64,000 nucleotides of DNA from Bacteroidota bacterium (GTDB lineage Bacteria > Bacteroidota > Bacteroidia > Cytophagales > Spirosomataceae), in contig JAIUOF010000007.1 in assembly GCA_020161355.1 (NCBI GenBank), positions 186,001-250,000 of the forward strand, read 5' to 3'. The notes under the pieces were generated by a model. The model ran no database searches and was not told the origin of the DNA. It worked only from the letters and a program-made list of their open reading frames with translations. Within the stretch, counting starts at the first letter, position 1. Each line of letters begins with the position of its first letter. This document shows, piece after piece, positions 26,307-36,148 of the stretch. A program made the translations under genes and the position numbers.

Positions 26307-29300
26307 ATGAATCGTAAAGTTGTTGGCTTATTCCTGTTGGGATTGTTGTTTTTTTCATGCAAAGAGGAGACTCTTTTTACCAAAATTGAAGCAGAAGATT
26401 CCGGAATCACATTTTCGAACAGAATTATTGAAAATGATTCCATGAATATTTTAAAGTTTGAATACGTGTACAACGGCTCCGGTGTGGGCATCGCCGATTT
26501 TGACAATGATGGTCTCCAGGATGTTTTCTTTAGTGGGAATCAGGTAGAAAACCAACTCTATCTCAATCAGGGAAATTTTAAATTTAATAACATTACCAAA
26601 AAGGCCGGTATCAGTAATAAAGGTCGATGGTGCTCGGGTGTAACCACTGTTGATATTAATGCCGATGGATTAATGGATGTATATGTTTCAGCCACCGTAA
26701 AAAGTAGTCCTAAAGACCGGGAAAACTTATTATATGTTAATCAGGGTTTGAAAAACGGTGTGCCGGTTTTTAAAGAAATGGGTGCTGAGTATGGAGTAAA
26801 TGACAATGGGCACAGTGAAAATGCCACCTTCTTTGATTATGATAATGACGGAGATTTGGATCTTTATGTTGTAACCAACATCATTGATATTTACCCCAAT
26901 CAATACCGTGAAAAAAAGACTGATGGCTCGCATCCAAATACTGACAGGCTTTATCGTTGCGACTGGGACTCCAAAATCGGCCACCCTGTTTATGTAAATG
27001 TTTCCAAAGAAGCAGGAATATTGATTGAAGGCCATGGGTTGGGTGTAAATGTTTTTGATCTGAATAAAGACGGCTGGAAGGATATTTATGTAACCAATGA
27101 CTATTTATCTGATGACTTACTTTACATCAACAATCAGGATGGGACTTTTACTGACATGGCCTCGAAATATTTTAAGCACACCTCACAAAGTGCAATGGGC
27201 AATGACGTCGGTGACCTCAACAATGACGGCTATCTTGATATTTTGTCGATGGATATGCTGGCCAAAAACAACCAACGGAAAAAAGTACTAACAGGTCCCA
27301 ACAATTATCAGTCATATATATTTAACAGTACTTTCAATTACACTTTCCAATACATGCGGAACAATTTGCAAATCAACAATGGAATTGATTCTAAAAATAA
27401 TCCGATGTTTAGTGAAGTAAGTTTTCTGGCTGGAATAGGAGAAACAGATTGGAGCTGGACACCCTCTATCGCCGATTTTGATAACGATGGATATAAAGAC
27501 ATAGTCATTACCAATGGATTCCCAAAGGATGTTACCGACAGAGACTTTATGGCTTTCAGGTCTGAGTCGGAGCGAATTGCCACGGCTGACTTTGTTCTCG
27601 CACAGATTCCGGAAGTCAAAATCAGCAATTATGCTTTTAGAAATAAAGGTAATCTGGAGTTTGAGAATGTTACCCAAAAGTGGGGGATGGATACTCCTTC
27701 ATTTTCAAATGGAGCCGTTTATGCCGACCTGGATCAGGATGGCGACCTGGATTATGTGATTAACAACATCAATGATTCGGCATTTGTATATAAAAACAAT
27801 TTGATTCAGACTCCTCAAGGGAAAAAGAATCATTTTATAAGATTAAAATTTGAAGGAAACGAAAAGAATAAATTCGGAATTGGAACTGTGGCCGAACTCA
27901 CTTTTGAGAACGGCGAAAAATTAATTGCCGAAAATAATCCAAGCAGAGGATACCTTTCCAGTGTTGAACCCTATCTTCATTTTGGAACCGGCGATAGAAA
28001 GGTAAAAAGCATTCAGATTTTTTGGTATAATGGAAAAAATCAGCTTATCGTTAATCCTGAAATGGATAAAGTGCTATCGGTGAAAATCGCTGATGCGAAA
28101 AATGATACGCAATTGCAAATTAACGAAGGTCTTAATCTGGTAAGGGATATTACTGATGCCACTGGCATAAATTATGTTCATGCCGAGAAAGATTATATCG
28201 ACTACAACAGTCAGAATCTTCTGCCATTTAAGCTTTCAGAACTTGGGCCGGGTATGTCAGCTGGTGATATCAATGGCGATGGAATCGAAGATCTTTATAT
28301 GGGAGGAAGCAGATTTCATGTCGGGCAATTTTTTATTCAAAAACCTGATGGAAAGTTTTACATTAAGCCTCTGGAAGATACCACTGCTCAAAATCAAAAG
28401 CTAGGAGAAGATCTGGGTTCGTTACTGTTTGATGCTGATGGTGATTCAGACCTTGACTTGTATATTTGCAGAGGAGGAAACGAGTCACTAAAAGGGTCTT
28501 CCGAATATCAGGATGTACTTTATATAAACGATGGAAAGGGGGATTTTAGCCCTAAACCCGATGGTTTACCCAAAATCTCCGAAAGTACGTCTTGTGTCAG
28601 AGCTGCAGATTATGACCGTGATGGTGATTTGGATCTGGTGGTTTCAGGTCGAAACATCCCCAACGAGTATCCCAAATTTACTTCCAGTTATATTCTAAGA
28701 AATGACTCTAAAAACGGTAACGTGAAATTTACCGATGTTAGCTCAAAAGTAGCACCCGGCTTTAAAAGTTTAGGGCTTGTTTGTGATATACTTTGGACCG
28801 ATTATGATGCCGACGGCTGGTTTGATATCATGCTTGCTTCGGAATGGAGTGAAATCATGATTTTCAGAAATAACAATGGCAAATTTCAGAAAATTGAGAA
28901 TACAGGCCTGGAAAATTATAAAGGACTCTGGACTGCTATCAATGGTGCCGATTTTGATTTTGATGGTGACATAGATTACATCATTGGAAATATCGGAAAT
29001 AATACCCTCATGAAAGGCACTCCTGAAGAGCCCGTTAAAGTTTTGGCTAAAGACTTTGACAATAATGGCTTGTACGATATGTTTCCGTTTGTTTATTTTA
29101 CCATGCCCGACGGGAAGCGTAAATTGGTGCCATTCCATGGGAAAGATGATGTAAACAAGCAGCTAAACCTTACTCGTAAGAAATTTGTCTCTTTCAACGA
29201 ATTTGCCAAAGCCGATTATGAAAACATGTTTACATCTGAAGAAAGAAAAGATGCACAGGATCTTACTTTAAATACCAACTACTCTGTTTATGTCGAAAAT

Positions 29301-29801
29301 AAAGGAAATGGGAAATTTCAAATAAAACCACTTCCTCTGCAGGCACAATTCAGTATTGTTTATGGTATAAATATCCAGGATTTCGATGGGGATGGAAACA
29401 ATGATGTGCTGATATCAGGGAATAATTATGGAAATGAAATCCTGGTTGGCAGGCTTGATGCCTCCAATGGGGTGTTTTTAAAAGGCGACGGAAAAGGTAA
29501 CTTTAAAGTTGTAAATAACTCGGGATTTTATCTTCCCTATGATGCCAAAAGTGCTGTGAGTATTACTGGAGCGGCTGGGAAATTGTTGATTTTTGGAGCA
29601 CAAAACCGCGGCCCTCTCCGGGTTTTTGAAACCAACCTTCAAAAAAGTAATCTTAATATTAAGCCCGGCTCTAAGGCCATTATTTATACTGTAGCAGGCA
29701 AAACCACCCGAAAAGAATTTTATTATGGCTCTGGATATCTGGGTCAGTCAACACTGAATGTGTTTTTACCACCCAATGCTAAAGTGCTGAAAATAGAATG
29801 A
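26307..29801 (+). CDS. FG-GAP/VCBS repeat lipoprotein with ASPIC/UnbV domain
   Basis: 1164 aa from the ATG at 26307 (MNRKVVGLFLLGLLFFSC), chosen because the lipobox follows directly; an upstream start at 26271 is less likely. Many FG-GAP/VCBS repeats with calcium-type DxDxDG loops are seen (IADFDNDGLQDVFF, FDYDNDGDLDLYV, ADLDQDGDLDYV and others) in two blocks (about 45-490 and 640-1050). Between them lies an ASPIC/UnbV-like segment (about 510-600, GTVAELTFENGEKL to VEPYLHFGTG). It should be an outer-membrane beta-propeller protein. The next gene overlaps it by 4 bp and encodes a partner of similar design. Confidence 0.88.
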   Translation: MNRKVVGLFLLGLLFFSCKEETLFTKIEAEDSGITFSNRIIENDSMNILKFEYVYNGSGVGIADFDNDGLQDVFFSGNQVENQLYLNQGNFKFNNITKKAGISNKGRWCSGVTTVDINADGLMDVYVSATVKSSPKDRENLLYVNQGLKNGVPVFKEMGAEYGVNDNGHSENATFFDYDNDGDLDLYVVTNIIDIYPNQYREKKTDGSHPNTDRLYRCDWDSKIGHPVYVNVSKEAGILIEGHGLGVNVFDLNKDGWKDIYVTNDYLSDDLLYINNQDGTFTDMASKYFKHTSQSAMGNDVGDLNNDGYLDILSMDMLAKNNQRKKVLTGPNNYQSYIFNSTFNYTFQYMRNNLQINNGIDSKNNPMFSEVSFLAGIGETDWSWTPSIADFDNDGYKDIVITNGFPKDVTDRDFMAFRSESERIATADFVLAQIPEVKISNYAFRNKGNLEFENVTQKWGMDTPSFSNGAVYADLDQDGDLDYVINNINDSAFVYKNNLIQTPQGKKNHFIRLKFEGNEKNKFGIGTVAELTFENGEKLIAENNPSRGYLSSVEPYLHFGTGDRKVKSIQIFWYNGKNQLIVNPEMDKVLSVKIADAKNDTQLQINEGLNLVRDITDATGINYVHAEKDYIDYNSQNLLPFKLSELGPGMSAGDINGDGIEDLYMGGSRFHVGQFFIQKPDGKFYIKPLEDTTAQNQKLGEDLGSLLFDADGDSDLDLYICRGGNESLKGSSEYQDVLYINDGKGDFSPKPDGLPKISESTSCVRAADYDRDGDLDLVVSGRNIPNEYPKFTSSYILRNDSKNGNVKFTDVSSKVAPGFKSLGLVCDILWTDYDADGWFDIMLASEWSEIMIFRNNNGKFQKIENTGLENYKGLWTAINGADFDFDGDIDYIIGNIGNNTLMKGTPEEPVKVLAKDFDNNGLYDMFPFVYFTMPDGKRKLVPFHGKDDVNKQLNLTRKKFVSFNEFAKADYENMFTSEERKDAQDLTLNTNYSVYVENKGNGKFQIKPLPLQAQFSIVYGINIQDFDGDGNNDVLISGNNYGNEILVGRLDASNGVFLKGDGKGNFKVVNNSGFYLPYDAKSAVSITGAAGKLLIFGAQNRGPLRVFETNLQKSNLNIKPGSKAIIYTVAGKTTRKEFYYGSGYLGQSTLNVFLPPNAKVLKIE

Positions 29802-31267
29802 GGCAGGTAATTGGTATTTTGATATTGACAATTTTGACTTTTTCATGTGGAAAAAATCAAAATCAGGCCACCAGTCCTCTTAAAGAATCAAATCTGAGTG
29901 GGGAAGAATTAGCTAAAATTCATTGTTCCAGTTGTCATAAATATCCCGACCCTGGTCAACTTCCAACGGCATTTTGGGTAAATTCAGTTTTGCCAAATAT
30001 GGGGTACAGACTAGGAATTGGTGATTATTTTGGAAATTTGATGACCAAATCTCCCGAAGAAAGAGACCTGATTATAGAAAACAGCATTTATCAGGCTGAG
30101 CCGGTCCTTCATCAAAAAGATTGGGAGAAAATCGTGGCATTTTACACCAAAAATTCTCCAAAAGAATTCCATCAACAAACACCTGCTTCCATTAACGAAT
30201 TAAAATCTTTTATAATCAAAAACCAGGATTATAGAGGAAATGAGATTGTTATGGGGCAGTTTGATTCTAAAAATAGTGTTCTGAATATCTCGGAAGCCGT
30301 TTCAAATGAATTACTCGAAATAAGTAAATCAAAGACAAGTCAATTATCGCTTGGAAATAAGTTTCCGGTAGTTGACTTTGATTATCATTCCAATTATGGA
30401 AAGGTCTGGCTCGAAATCGGAAATATGAATCCCAATGACCTGAAACAGGGAAAACTCCGGTCTGCTAACAAAGTGCTTTTAGATTCCCTAAAGCGGCCGG
30501 TTGACTTGATGGTTGCCGATATGAACGGCGACAAAGTGGATGATTTTGTGATTTCCTGTTTTGGGAATCATCTGGGAGACCTTAGTTGGTACGATGGTCT
30601 CAATTTTACCAAACATCCGCTTTTGGAGTTGCCCGGTGCCAGAGTCTCCTATTTTTTTGACTTAGACCATGATGGACAGAAAGATGTGATCGCCCTCATG
30701 ACCCAGGCCAGGGAATCCATAGTATTCTTTAAAAACAAAGGTAAAGGGGAGTTTGAAATGCAAAATCTTCTGGAGTTTGTCCCCAATTTTGGTTCAAGTT
30801 ATTTTGAATTGGCCGATATCGATGGTGACCAGGATCCCGATATCGTTTATTCCAATGGCGACAATGCCGATTTGTCCATCACTTTAAAGCCTTATCATGG
30901 CATTAGGATTTTTATTAATGACGGTAAAAACAATTTCAGTGAAAAGTTCTTCTTTCCCCAAAATGGAGCTTCAAAAGTACTGGCAAGAGATTTTGACAAC
31001 GATGGCGACCTTGATTTGGCTTCAATTTCTTATTTTCCTGATTTATTGGAAAAAGAAAGCTTTTTGTATTTTGAAAACAAAGGCAAACTAAATTTCGAAG
31101 TCAGTACATTCAGGAAATTTTCAAAACTTAAATTCCTCACGCTCGACGCTGGCGATTTTGATAAAGACGGCAACCTGGATATAGTTTTGGGAGCCTTTGA
31201 CAGAAGTTTGGCCGCCAATTCTGGAAAAGCCAGGAATGTTTTTGTATTATTGAACAAAAAACCATAA
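29798..31267 (+). CDS. FG-GAP repeat lipoprotein with cytochrome c motif
   Basis: 489 aa, starting inside the previous stop (ATGA overlap), so translation is coupled. Lipobox LTFSC gives a lipidated Cys near 17. A heme-binding CSSCHKYPDPGQLP follows near residues 43-56 (CxxCH), with NMGYRLG (about 67-73) offering Met as possible axial ligand. From about 170 on, VCBS/FG-GAP repeats form the rest (VADMNGDKVDDFVI, FDLDHDGQKDVIAL, LADIDGDQDPDIVY, FDNDGDLDLAS, GDFDKDGNLDIVLG). A monoheme cytochrome joined to a beta-propeller at the outer membrane is the reading. The electron partner is unknown. Confidence 0.85.
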   Translation: MRQVIGILILTILTFSCGKNQNQATSPLKESNLSGEELAKIHCSSCHKYPDPGQLPTAFWVNSVLPNMGYRLGIGDYFGNLMTKSPEERDLIIENSIYQAEPVLHQKDWEKIVAFYTKNSPKEFHQQTPASINELKSFIIKNQDYRGNEIVMGQFDSKNSVLNISEAVSNELLEISKSKTSQLSLGNKFPVVDFDYHSNYGKVWLEIGNMNPNDLKQGKLRSANKVLLDSLKRPVDLMVADMNGDKVDDFVISCFGNHLGDLSWYDGLNFTKHPLLELPGARVSYFFDLDHDGQKDVIALMTQARESIVFFKNKGKGEFEMQNLLEFVPNFGSSYFELADIDGDQDPDIVYSNGDNADLSITLKPYHGIRIFINDGKNNFSEKFFFPQNGASKVLARDFDNDGDLDLASISYFPDLLEKESFLYFENKGKLNFEVSTFRKFSKLKFLTLDAGDFDKDGNLDIVLGAFDRSLAANSGKARNVFVLLNKKP

Positions 31268-31273
31268 CCCGTA

Positions 31274-33616
31274 ATGTTTCTTAAAATCAAGCTGACTTTC
31301 GCAAGTATAATATTTGTGGCTGTAGCCACTTTGGCACAATCTCCCCTTACCGTTGAAAAAATAATGCGGGATCCAAAATGGATGGGCACGTCTCCTTCAA
31401 ATATCTCCTGGGACGATGCATCGAAGGCCATTCTTTTTAATTGGAATCCTGACAATAATCCCGCTGATTCCTTGTATCAATACAGTTTGGCATCTTCCCA
31501 AATAACTAAAGTGGCGAGAGAAGATAAAGTAATGTTGAGTTTAGGTGCCGGTGTTTATAATCAGGATTTTACAAAAAAAATATTCTCAAAGGCAGGTGAT
31601 TTGTTTTTATTCGATACGGGTACAGGAAAAACCTCCAGACTAACCGAGACTAACGATTTTGAGATCAATCCCGGGTTCTCCACCGATGGGGAAACCATCT
31701 TTTTCCAAAAAGATAATAATTTCTATGCTCTGAATACAGAAAGCGGAACACTCAGGCAAATCACTGATTTTGATAAAGGCTCCAAAACTCAGGAAAAGAA
31801 AAAGACAGAAGAAGAGGATTGGCTGGAAAAAGATCAGCTGCGATTATTTGAGGTTTTGTCTGAAAGAAAAAATAAAGAAACCGCCTCGAAAAAATTTGAT
31901 AATCAGACTATGAAACTAAAGAAAATTTTTCTTGATGGCAAAAGGCTTATCGAATCGGAAATTTCGCCGGACGGAGCATTCGTGGCTTTCAGTACGTTGG
32001 AATCACCCAAAAATACCAAAAATACTATCGTGCCAAATTACGTAAACCTATCGGGCTATACCGAAGATATTTCGGCACGAAATAAGGTTGGCTCACCCCA
32101 GTCTTTTTATGAATCTTTTTTATTTGACCTGAAAAAAGATACCGTTTATACTTTGAAATATAAAAATCTGCCAGGTTTGGAATCACTTCCGAAATACCTG
32201 AAAGAGTATGGTTACGATACACTAAAAGAATATAAAAACCGAAAGGTTAACTTCGGGCAATTTGTTTGGTCACCTTCCGGAAAAAACCTTCTGGCCGTTG
32301 GAAGATCAGTAGATAACAAAGATCGTTGGGTAGTAAAGATTGATCTTCAAAATGGAAAAATAGAGTCATTGGATCATCAGCATGATGAAGCCTGGATTGC
32401 AGGTCCGGGAATAGGAGGGTCTTTTGGTGGGTCAACCCTCGGATTTATCGATGAAAATACTATTTATTTTCAATCTGAAGCCACCGGATATTCTCATCTT
32501 TATCGATTTGACCTTAACACAAAAGTCAAAACTGCCCTGACCAGCGGAGCCTTTGAGGTTCAAAAAGTAGCTCTTTCTAAAGATAAAAAAGTTTTCTATA
32601 TCTCAGCAAACAAGGAGCATCCCGGCGACCTGCAATTTTTTCATTTGTCGGTAAATGGTGGGGAGATGCAAAAAATCACCCAAATGAAAGGTGCTAATGA
32701 AGTTACGGTTTCGCCTGATGAAAAATGGATTGCTATCAGATATTCCTATTCCAATAAGCCATGGGAGCTATATTTGCAGGAAAATTTATCAGGAAAGATC
32801 CCTGTTCAGATTACCAATTCCGCTACACAAGAGTTTAAAGCTTACCCCTGGCTTGATCCAATGTTATTAAGTTTTAAGGCACGTGATGGTCAGGAAATTT
32901 ATGGGAGATTGTATAAACCCAAAAAATCAAACAAAAAAGCGGTGATATTTGTCCATGGTGCGGGTTACCTGCAAAATGCACACTATTGGTGGAGCAGCTA
33001 TTTCAGAGAATATATGTTTCATAATCTGCTGGTCGAAAAAGGCTATACTGTTTTTGATATTGATTACCGGGGCTCTGCAGGTTATGGTAAAGAAGTCAGA
33101 ACCGGCATTTATCGTCACATGGGTGGAAAAGACCTGACCGACCATATTGATGCTGCTAACTTCCTCATAAAAAATCATGGCATTAATCCTCAGAAAATTG
33201 GAATCTATGGCGGATCTTATGGCGGATTTATTACTCTGATGGCCCTATTTACCTCGCCGGGTACTTTTCATGCGGGGGCTGCTCTCAGACCTGTAACCGA
33301 CTGGGCGGCATACAATCATGGCTATACCTCCAATATTTTGAATACCCCGCAGTCTGACAGTCTGGCTTATAAACGTAGCTCACCTATTTATTTTGCCAAT
33401 GGCCTCAAAGATAACCTTCTGATATGTCATGGGGTAGTCGATGTAAACGTTCATTATCAGGATGTTGTAAGGTTAACTCAACGATTGATTGAGCTCAAAA
33501 AAGACAATTGGGAAGTAGCATCCTATCCTGTTGAGGACCATGGATTTGTGGAGCCAAGCAGCTGGACCGATGAGTATAAAAGAATTTTAAAGTTATTTGA
33601 AGAAAAATTGAAATAA
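31274..33616 (+). CDS. S9 family prolyl oligopeptidase / dipeptidyl peptidase
   Basis: 780 aa with signal peptide (about 1-22, ending ATLAQ). An N-terminal beta-propeller (about 40-510) is followed by an alpha/beta hydrolase domain. The catalytic triad is visible: Ser648 in GGSYGG, Asp723 in VVDVNVHYQD, His756 in VEDHGF. KAVIFVHGAGYLQN (near 556) forms the oxyanion side. Such enzymes remove dipeptides or cut after proline or small residues from peptides in the periplasm. The gene starts 6 bp after the cytochrome-propeller gene, so it is likely in the same operon. Confidence 0.92.
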   Translation: MFLKIKLTFASIIFVAVATLAQSPLTVEKIMRDPKWMGTSPSNISWDDASKAILFNWNPDNNPADSLYQYSLASSQITKVAREDKVMLSLGAGVYNQDFTKKIFSKAGDLFLFDTGTGKTSRLTETNDFEINPGFSTDGETIFFQKDNNFYALNTESGTLRQITDFDKGSKTQEKKKTEEEDWLEKDQLRLFEVLSERKNKETASKKFDNQTMKLKKIFLDGKRLIESEISPDGAFVAFSTLESPKNTKNTIVPNYVNLSGYTEDISARNKVGSPQSFYESFLFDLKKDTVYTLKYKNLPGLESLPKYLKEYGYDTLKEYKNRKVNFGQFVWSPSGKNLLAVGRSVDNKDRWVVKIDLQNGKIESLDHQHDEAWIAGPGIGGSFGGSTLGFIDENTIYFQSEATGYSHLYRFDLNTKVKTALTSGAFEVQKVALSKDKKVFYISANKEHPGDLQFFHLSVNGGEMQKITQMKGANEVTVSPDEKWIAIRYSYSNKPWELYLQENLSGKIPVQITNSATQEFKAYPWLDPMLLSFKARDGQEIYGRLYKPKKSNKKAVIFVHGAGYLQNAHYWWSSYFREYMFHNLLVEKGYTVFDIDYRGSAGYGKEVRTGIYRHMGGKDLTDHIDAANFLIKNHGINPQKIGIYGGSYGGFITLMALFTSPGTFHAGAALRPVTDWAAYNHGYTSNILNTPQSDSLAYKRSSPIYFANGLKDNLLICHGVVDVNVHYQDVVRLTQRLIELKKDNWEVASYPVEDHGFVEPSSWTDEYKRILKLFEEKLK

Positions 33617-33683
33617 TACGTTTGTAAAGCATTTTATTAATCGCTAAATTTAGCCAAAATACTTAGCCCAGGGCTTTACGTTT

Positions 33684-35240
33684 ATGTCAAAATTTGTATT
33701 ACTAATCGACGGGGAAGGTTACGAAAAAGACAAATATGTCCATACAGTTTTAGAGGACAACTTGCTTCCCGATTATTTTCAAAAATGCAGGTGGTTTGCC
33801 GGAAAAGCAAGGAAAAACTGGCATCTCAAAATAATGCAGGCAGTAAGAATGGTTTACAATGACCATCCTTATTTTTTTAACATCATCAGAGTTAAATACT
33901 CAGAAGGAGACACTGAGTCGTATTTGTTACCGCTTTCATTTGTAGAAAAAAAATCTGCTGAAATCCCCGAAAAAGCCATTATCACTCCCGCCAGCATGGA
34001 TGATAAAGAGGGCCTGCTGGTAGAAGCAACAGCAGATCCCAGTTTCAGAGAAGCAATTTTCTGGAATATTATGAGCAATTCCAAAGCTGAACAAAAGAAC
34101 GGGGATAAACTTTCCTTTTTCAGAGGAAAAGGACTAACTGACGACGCCGTGCCTGTAAGCATGATTCCTGAAATAGACTCAAGTAATACAGCATTTATTT
34201 ATGGTGGCAAATACTTTTTCAAACTTTACCGGAAGCTTTTTCAGGAAACCAATCCTGAAGTAGAAATGGTACAATATATTACTCAGAATTCTGATTTTGA
34301 ATATATTCCGAAATTTTGCGGTAGCATTACCCTCGAAAAGACATCTGATAGTGACCTTACGCTGGGATTATTGGTTGAATTAATCAACAATGAAAAAGAC
34401 AATTGGTCCAAAACCGGTGACTATCTCAATGATTTTATGTTTGCTTTTGTCGATGGTAATTTCCAGATCAAAGAGAACGTATTTAGCAAAGTCGCTCTTT
34501 TGGGTACCAGAACAGCCCAGATGCACAATGCCCTTTTCAATATACATGGAGAGGAAGGTTTTCGGGCAGACCATTTTGACAGGGCTTACCGGCGGTTTAT
34601 CCACCAGAAAGTGGAGGACCTCATCGAGCACAGATACAATCTGCTGACCGATAATTATTTGCAGCTGGACGAACAGGCACAGATTCTGGCATGGAAATTT
34701 ATGGAAGCCAAAGACATGATCCTTGACTTCGTAGATCAGATTCTTACCCGACCCATCGAGTCATTCCGGACTAGAATACATGGAGACTATCATCTCGGAC
34801 AGGTTTTAGTGTGCGATGAAGACCTTGTAATTATTGATTTTGAAGGTGAACCCGAGAGTTCTATCGCCAGTCGAAAAGTTAAACATTCGCCATTGAAAGA
34901 TGTGGCCGGAATGATCAGATCTTACCATTATGCGGTTTCGGCCAAATTGTTTAATTCTCCCGAAACCAGCCAGCTCGACGAAAAAGTGCTCAACAGAGCA
35001 TCAGAACGCTGGTACAGACTTATGAGGGATACATTTTTAGAAGAATATCTGAATTTCTTTGGACCGTTGCATCCACTGTTAAAAAACAATAATGAAATCA
35101 ATTACTTATTGCAGTTTCATTTATTGGAAAAAGCTGTCTATGAACTGGGTTATGAACTCAATTACAGGCCTTCATGGGTGAAAATTCCACTCAAAGGCAT
35201 AGAGGAAGTTTTGTATGAAATCGAAAAGCTAAGAAGATAG
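33684..35240 (+). CDS. Maltokinase-like (Pep2/Mak) phosphotransferase
   Basis: 518 aa. The N-terminal cap begins DYFQKCRWFAGKARKNWHLKI (about 30-50), typical of maltokinases. The C-terminal kinase-like lobe has HGDYHLGQVL (about 366-375, catalytic loop) and IIDFEGEP (about 382-389, metal-binding DFEG), the APH-like signature. Maltokinase makes maltose 1-phosphate for GlgE or is found joined to trehalose synthase (TreS). Here no treS, glgE or glgB is adjacent, which is odd for this family. It is the gene before the beta-propeller gene, 1 bp apart. Confidence 0.85.
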   Translation: MSKFVLLIDGEGYEKDKYVHTVLEDNLLPDYFQKCRWFAGKARKNWHLKIMQAVRMVYNDHPYFFNIIRVKYSEGDTESYLLPLSFVEKKSAEIPEKAIITPASMDDKEGLLVEATADPSFREAIFWNIMSNSKAEQKNGDKLSFFRGKGLTDDAVPVSMIPEIDSSNTAFIYGGKYFFKLYRKLFQETNPEVEMVQYITQNSDFEYIPKFCGSITLEKTSDSDLTLGLLVELINNEKDNWSKTGDYLNDFMFAFVDGNFQIKENVFSKVALLGTRTAQMHNALFNIHGEEGFRADHFDRAYRRFIHQKVEDLIEHRYNLLTDNYLQLDEQAQILAWKFMEAKDMILDFVDQILTRPIESFRTRIHGDYHLGQVLVCDEDLVIIDFEGEPESSIASRKVKHSPLKDVAGMIRSYHYAVSAKLFNSPETSQLDEKVLNRASERWYRLMRDTFLEEYLNFFGPLHPLLKNNNEINYLLQFHLLEKAVYELGYELNYRPSWVKIPLKGIEEVLYEIEKLRR

Positions 35241-35241
35241 T

Positions 35242-36069
35242 ATGTTTATTTACAAAATATACATGTTCTTGTTTGCCTTAAAGACAGCCACCTGTTCATG
35301 CAATTATGAAGTCAGAAGTTCCTTTTTTTCAAAAGAGAAAATCAGGTCACATAAAGAAGGAAAACTTCCCGTTTGTATAAACGAAAACTCTGGACTAGTA
35401 AAAGCCTGGCAAGATGGCTATTACTGGACACACAATGATTCGGGAGGAAGCCCGGAACTTTACATGATTAACAGTCAGGGTCAGCTTTTTGACACTTTAA
35501 AGATTCCCGATGCCAGTAATATTGATTGGGAAGATCTGGCAAAAGATAACAAAGGGAATATTTATATCGGAGATTTTGGCAATAATGCATCCCGCCGGAA
35601 GGATTTGACCATTTACAAAAGAAGATATAATAAAATTGAGAAGATTACATTTGAATACGCCGATCAGAATTTTTCAGACACACTGAATAGTGTATTTGAT
35701 TGTGAAGCTTTTTTCTGGAACAATGACTCCCTGTATTTGTTTACCAAGAGTTGGACCAAAGGAAAAAAAATATCAAAAATATATGCAGTGTCTGATCAGC
35801 CGGGTCATTATTTATTGCAGCCCATTGATAGTACTTTTTTTAAAACCCAGGTTACAGGTGCCGATATAAGCCCCGACGGCAGCAAATTTGCCCTTATTAC
35901 TTACGGCAAAATATTTCTTTTTGGAATAGAAAACAAACAGATTAACTTTAAAAAACCTTTGAATTGCATAAAAGTTGGTAAAAATCAAACTGAAGCAATA
36001 GTTTTTGAAAATGACAGGAAAATAATATTTTCGAATGAGCAAAGGAAGATATTTGCAATTGAAATTTAA
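35242..36069 (+). CDS. Secreted beta-propeller-like protein of unknown function
   Basis: 275 aa, starting 1 bp after the maltokinase stop. The N-terminus (about 1-20) is hydrophobic and ends TATCSC, a possible lipobox. The body has repeated beta blades with ENSGLVKAWQDGYYWTHNDSGGSPELYMIN (about 45-74), DWEDLAKDNKGNIYIGDFGNN (about 95-115) and GADISPDGSKFALITYGKIFLF (about 207-228). Similar Bacteroidota proteins are annotated only as hypothetical. Substrate and role are not evident. Confidence 0.65.
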   Translation: MFIYKIYMFLFALKTATCSCNYEVRSSFFSKEKIRSHKEGKLPVCINENSGLVKAWQDGYYWTHNDSGGSPELYMINSQGQLFDTLKIPDASNIDWEDLAKDNKGNIYIGDFGNNASRRKDLTIYKRRYNKIEKITFEYADQNFSDTLNSVFDCEAFFWNNDSLYLFTKSWTKGKKISKIYAVSDQPGHYLLQPIDSTFFKTQVTGADISPDGSKFALITYGKIFLFGIENKQINFKKPLNCIKVGKNQTEAIVFENDRKIIFSNEQRKIFAIEI

Positions 36070-36102
36070 CACTGACTTAACATACAACTCATTCGATTGC
36101 TA

Positions 36103-36110
36103 TAATTTTG
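36103..36110 (+). promoter_or_regulatory. Putative -7 promoter box of the two-component operon
   Basis: TAATTTTG fits TAnnTTTG, 38 bp before the response-regulator ATG at 36149. It lies in the 79-bp gap that separates the regulator from the previous gene. No clear -33 box. Confidence 0.35.
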
Positions 36111-36148
36111 TACTCAGAAAATTAACATTTTGCTAATACATTTTTAAC

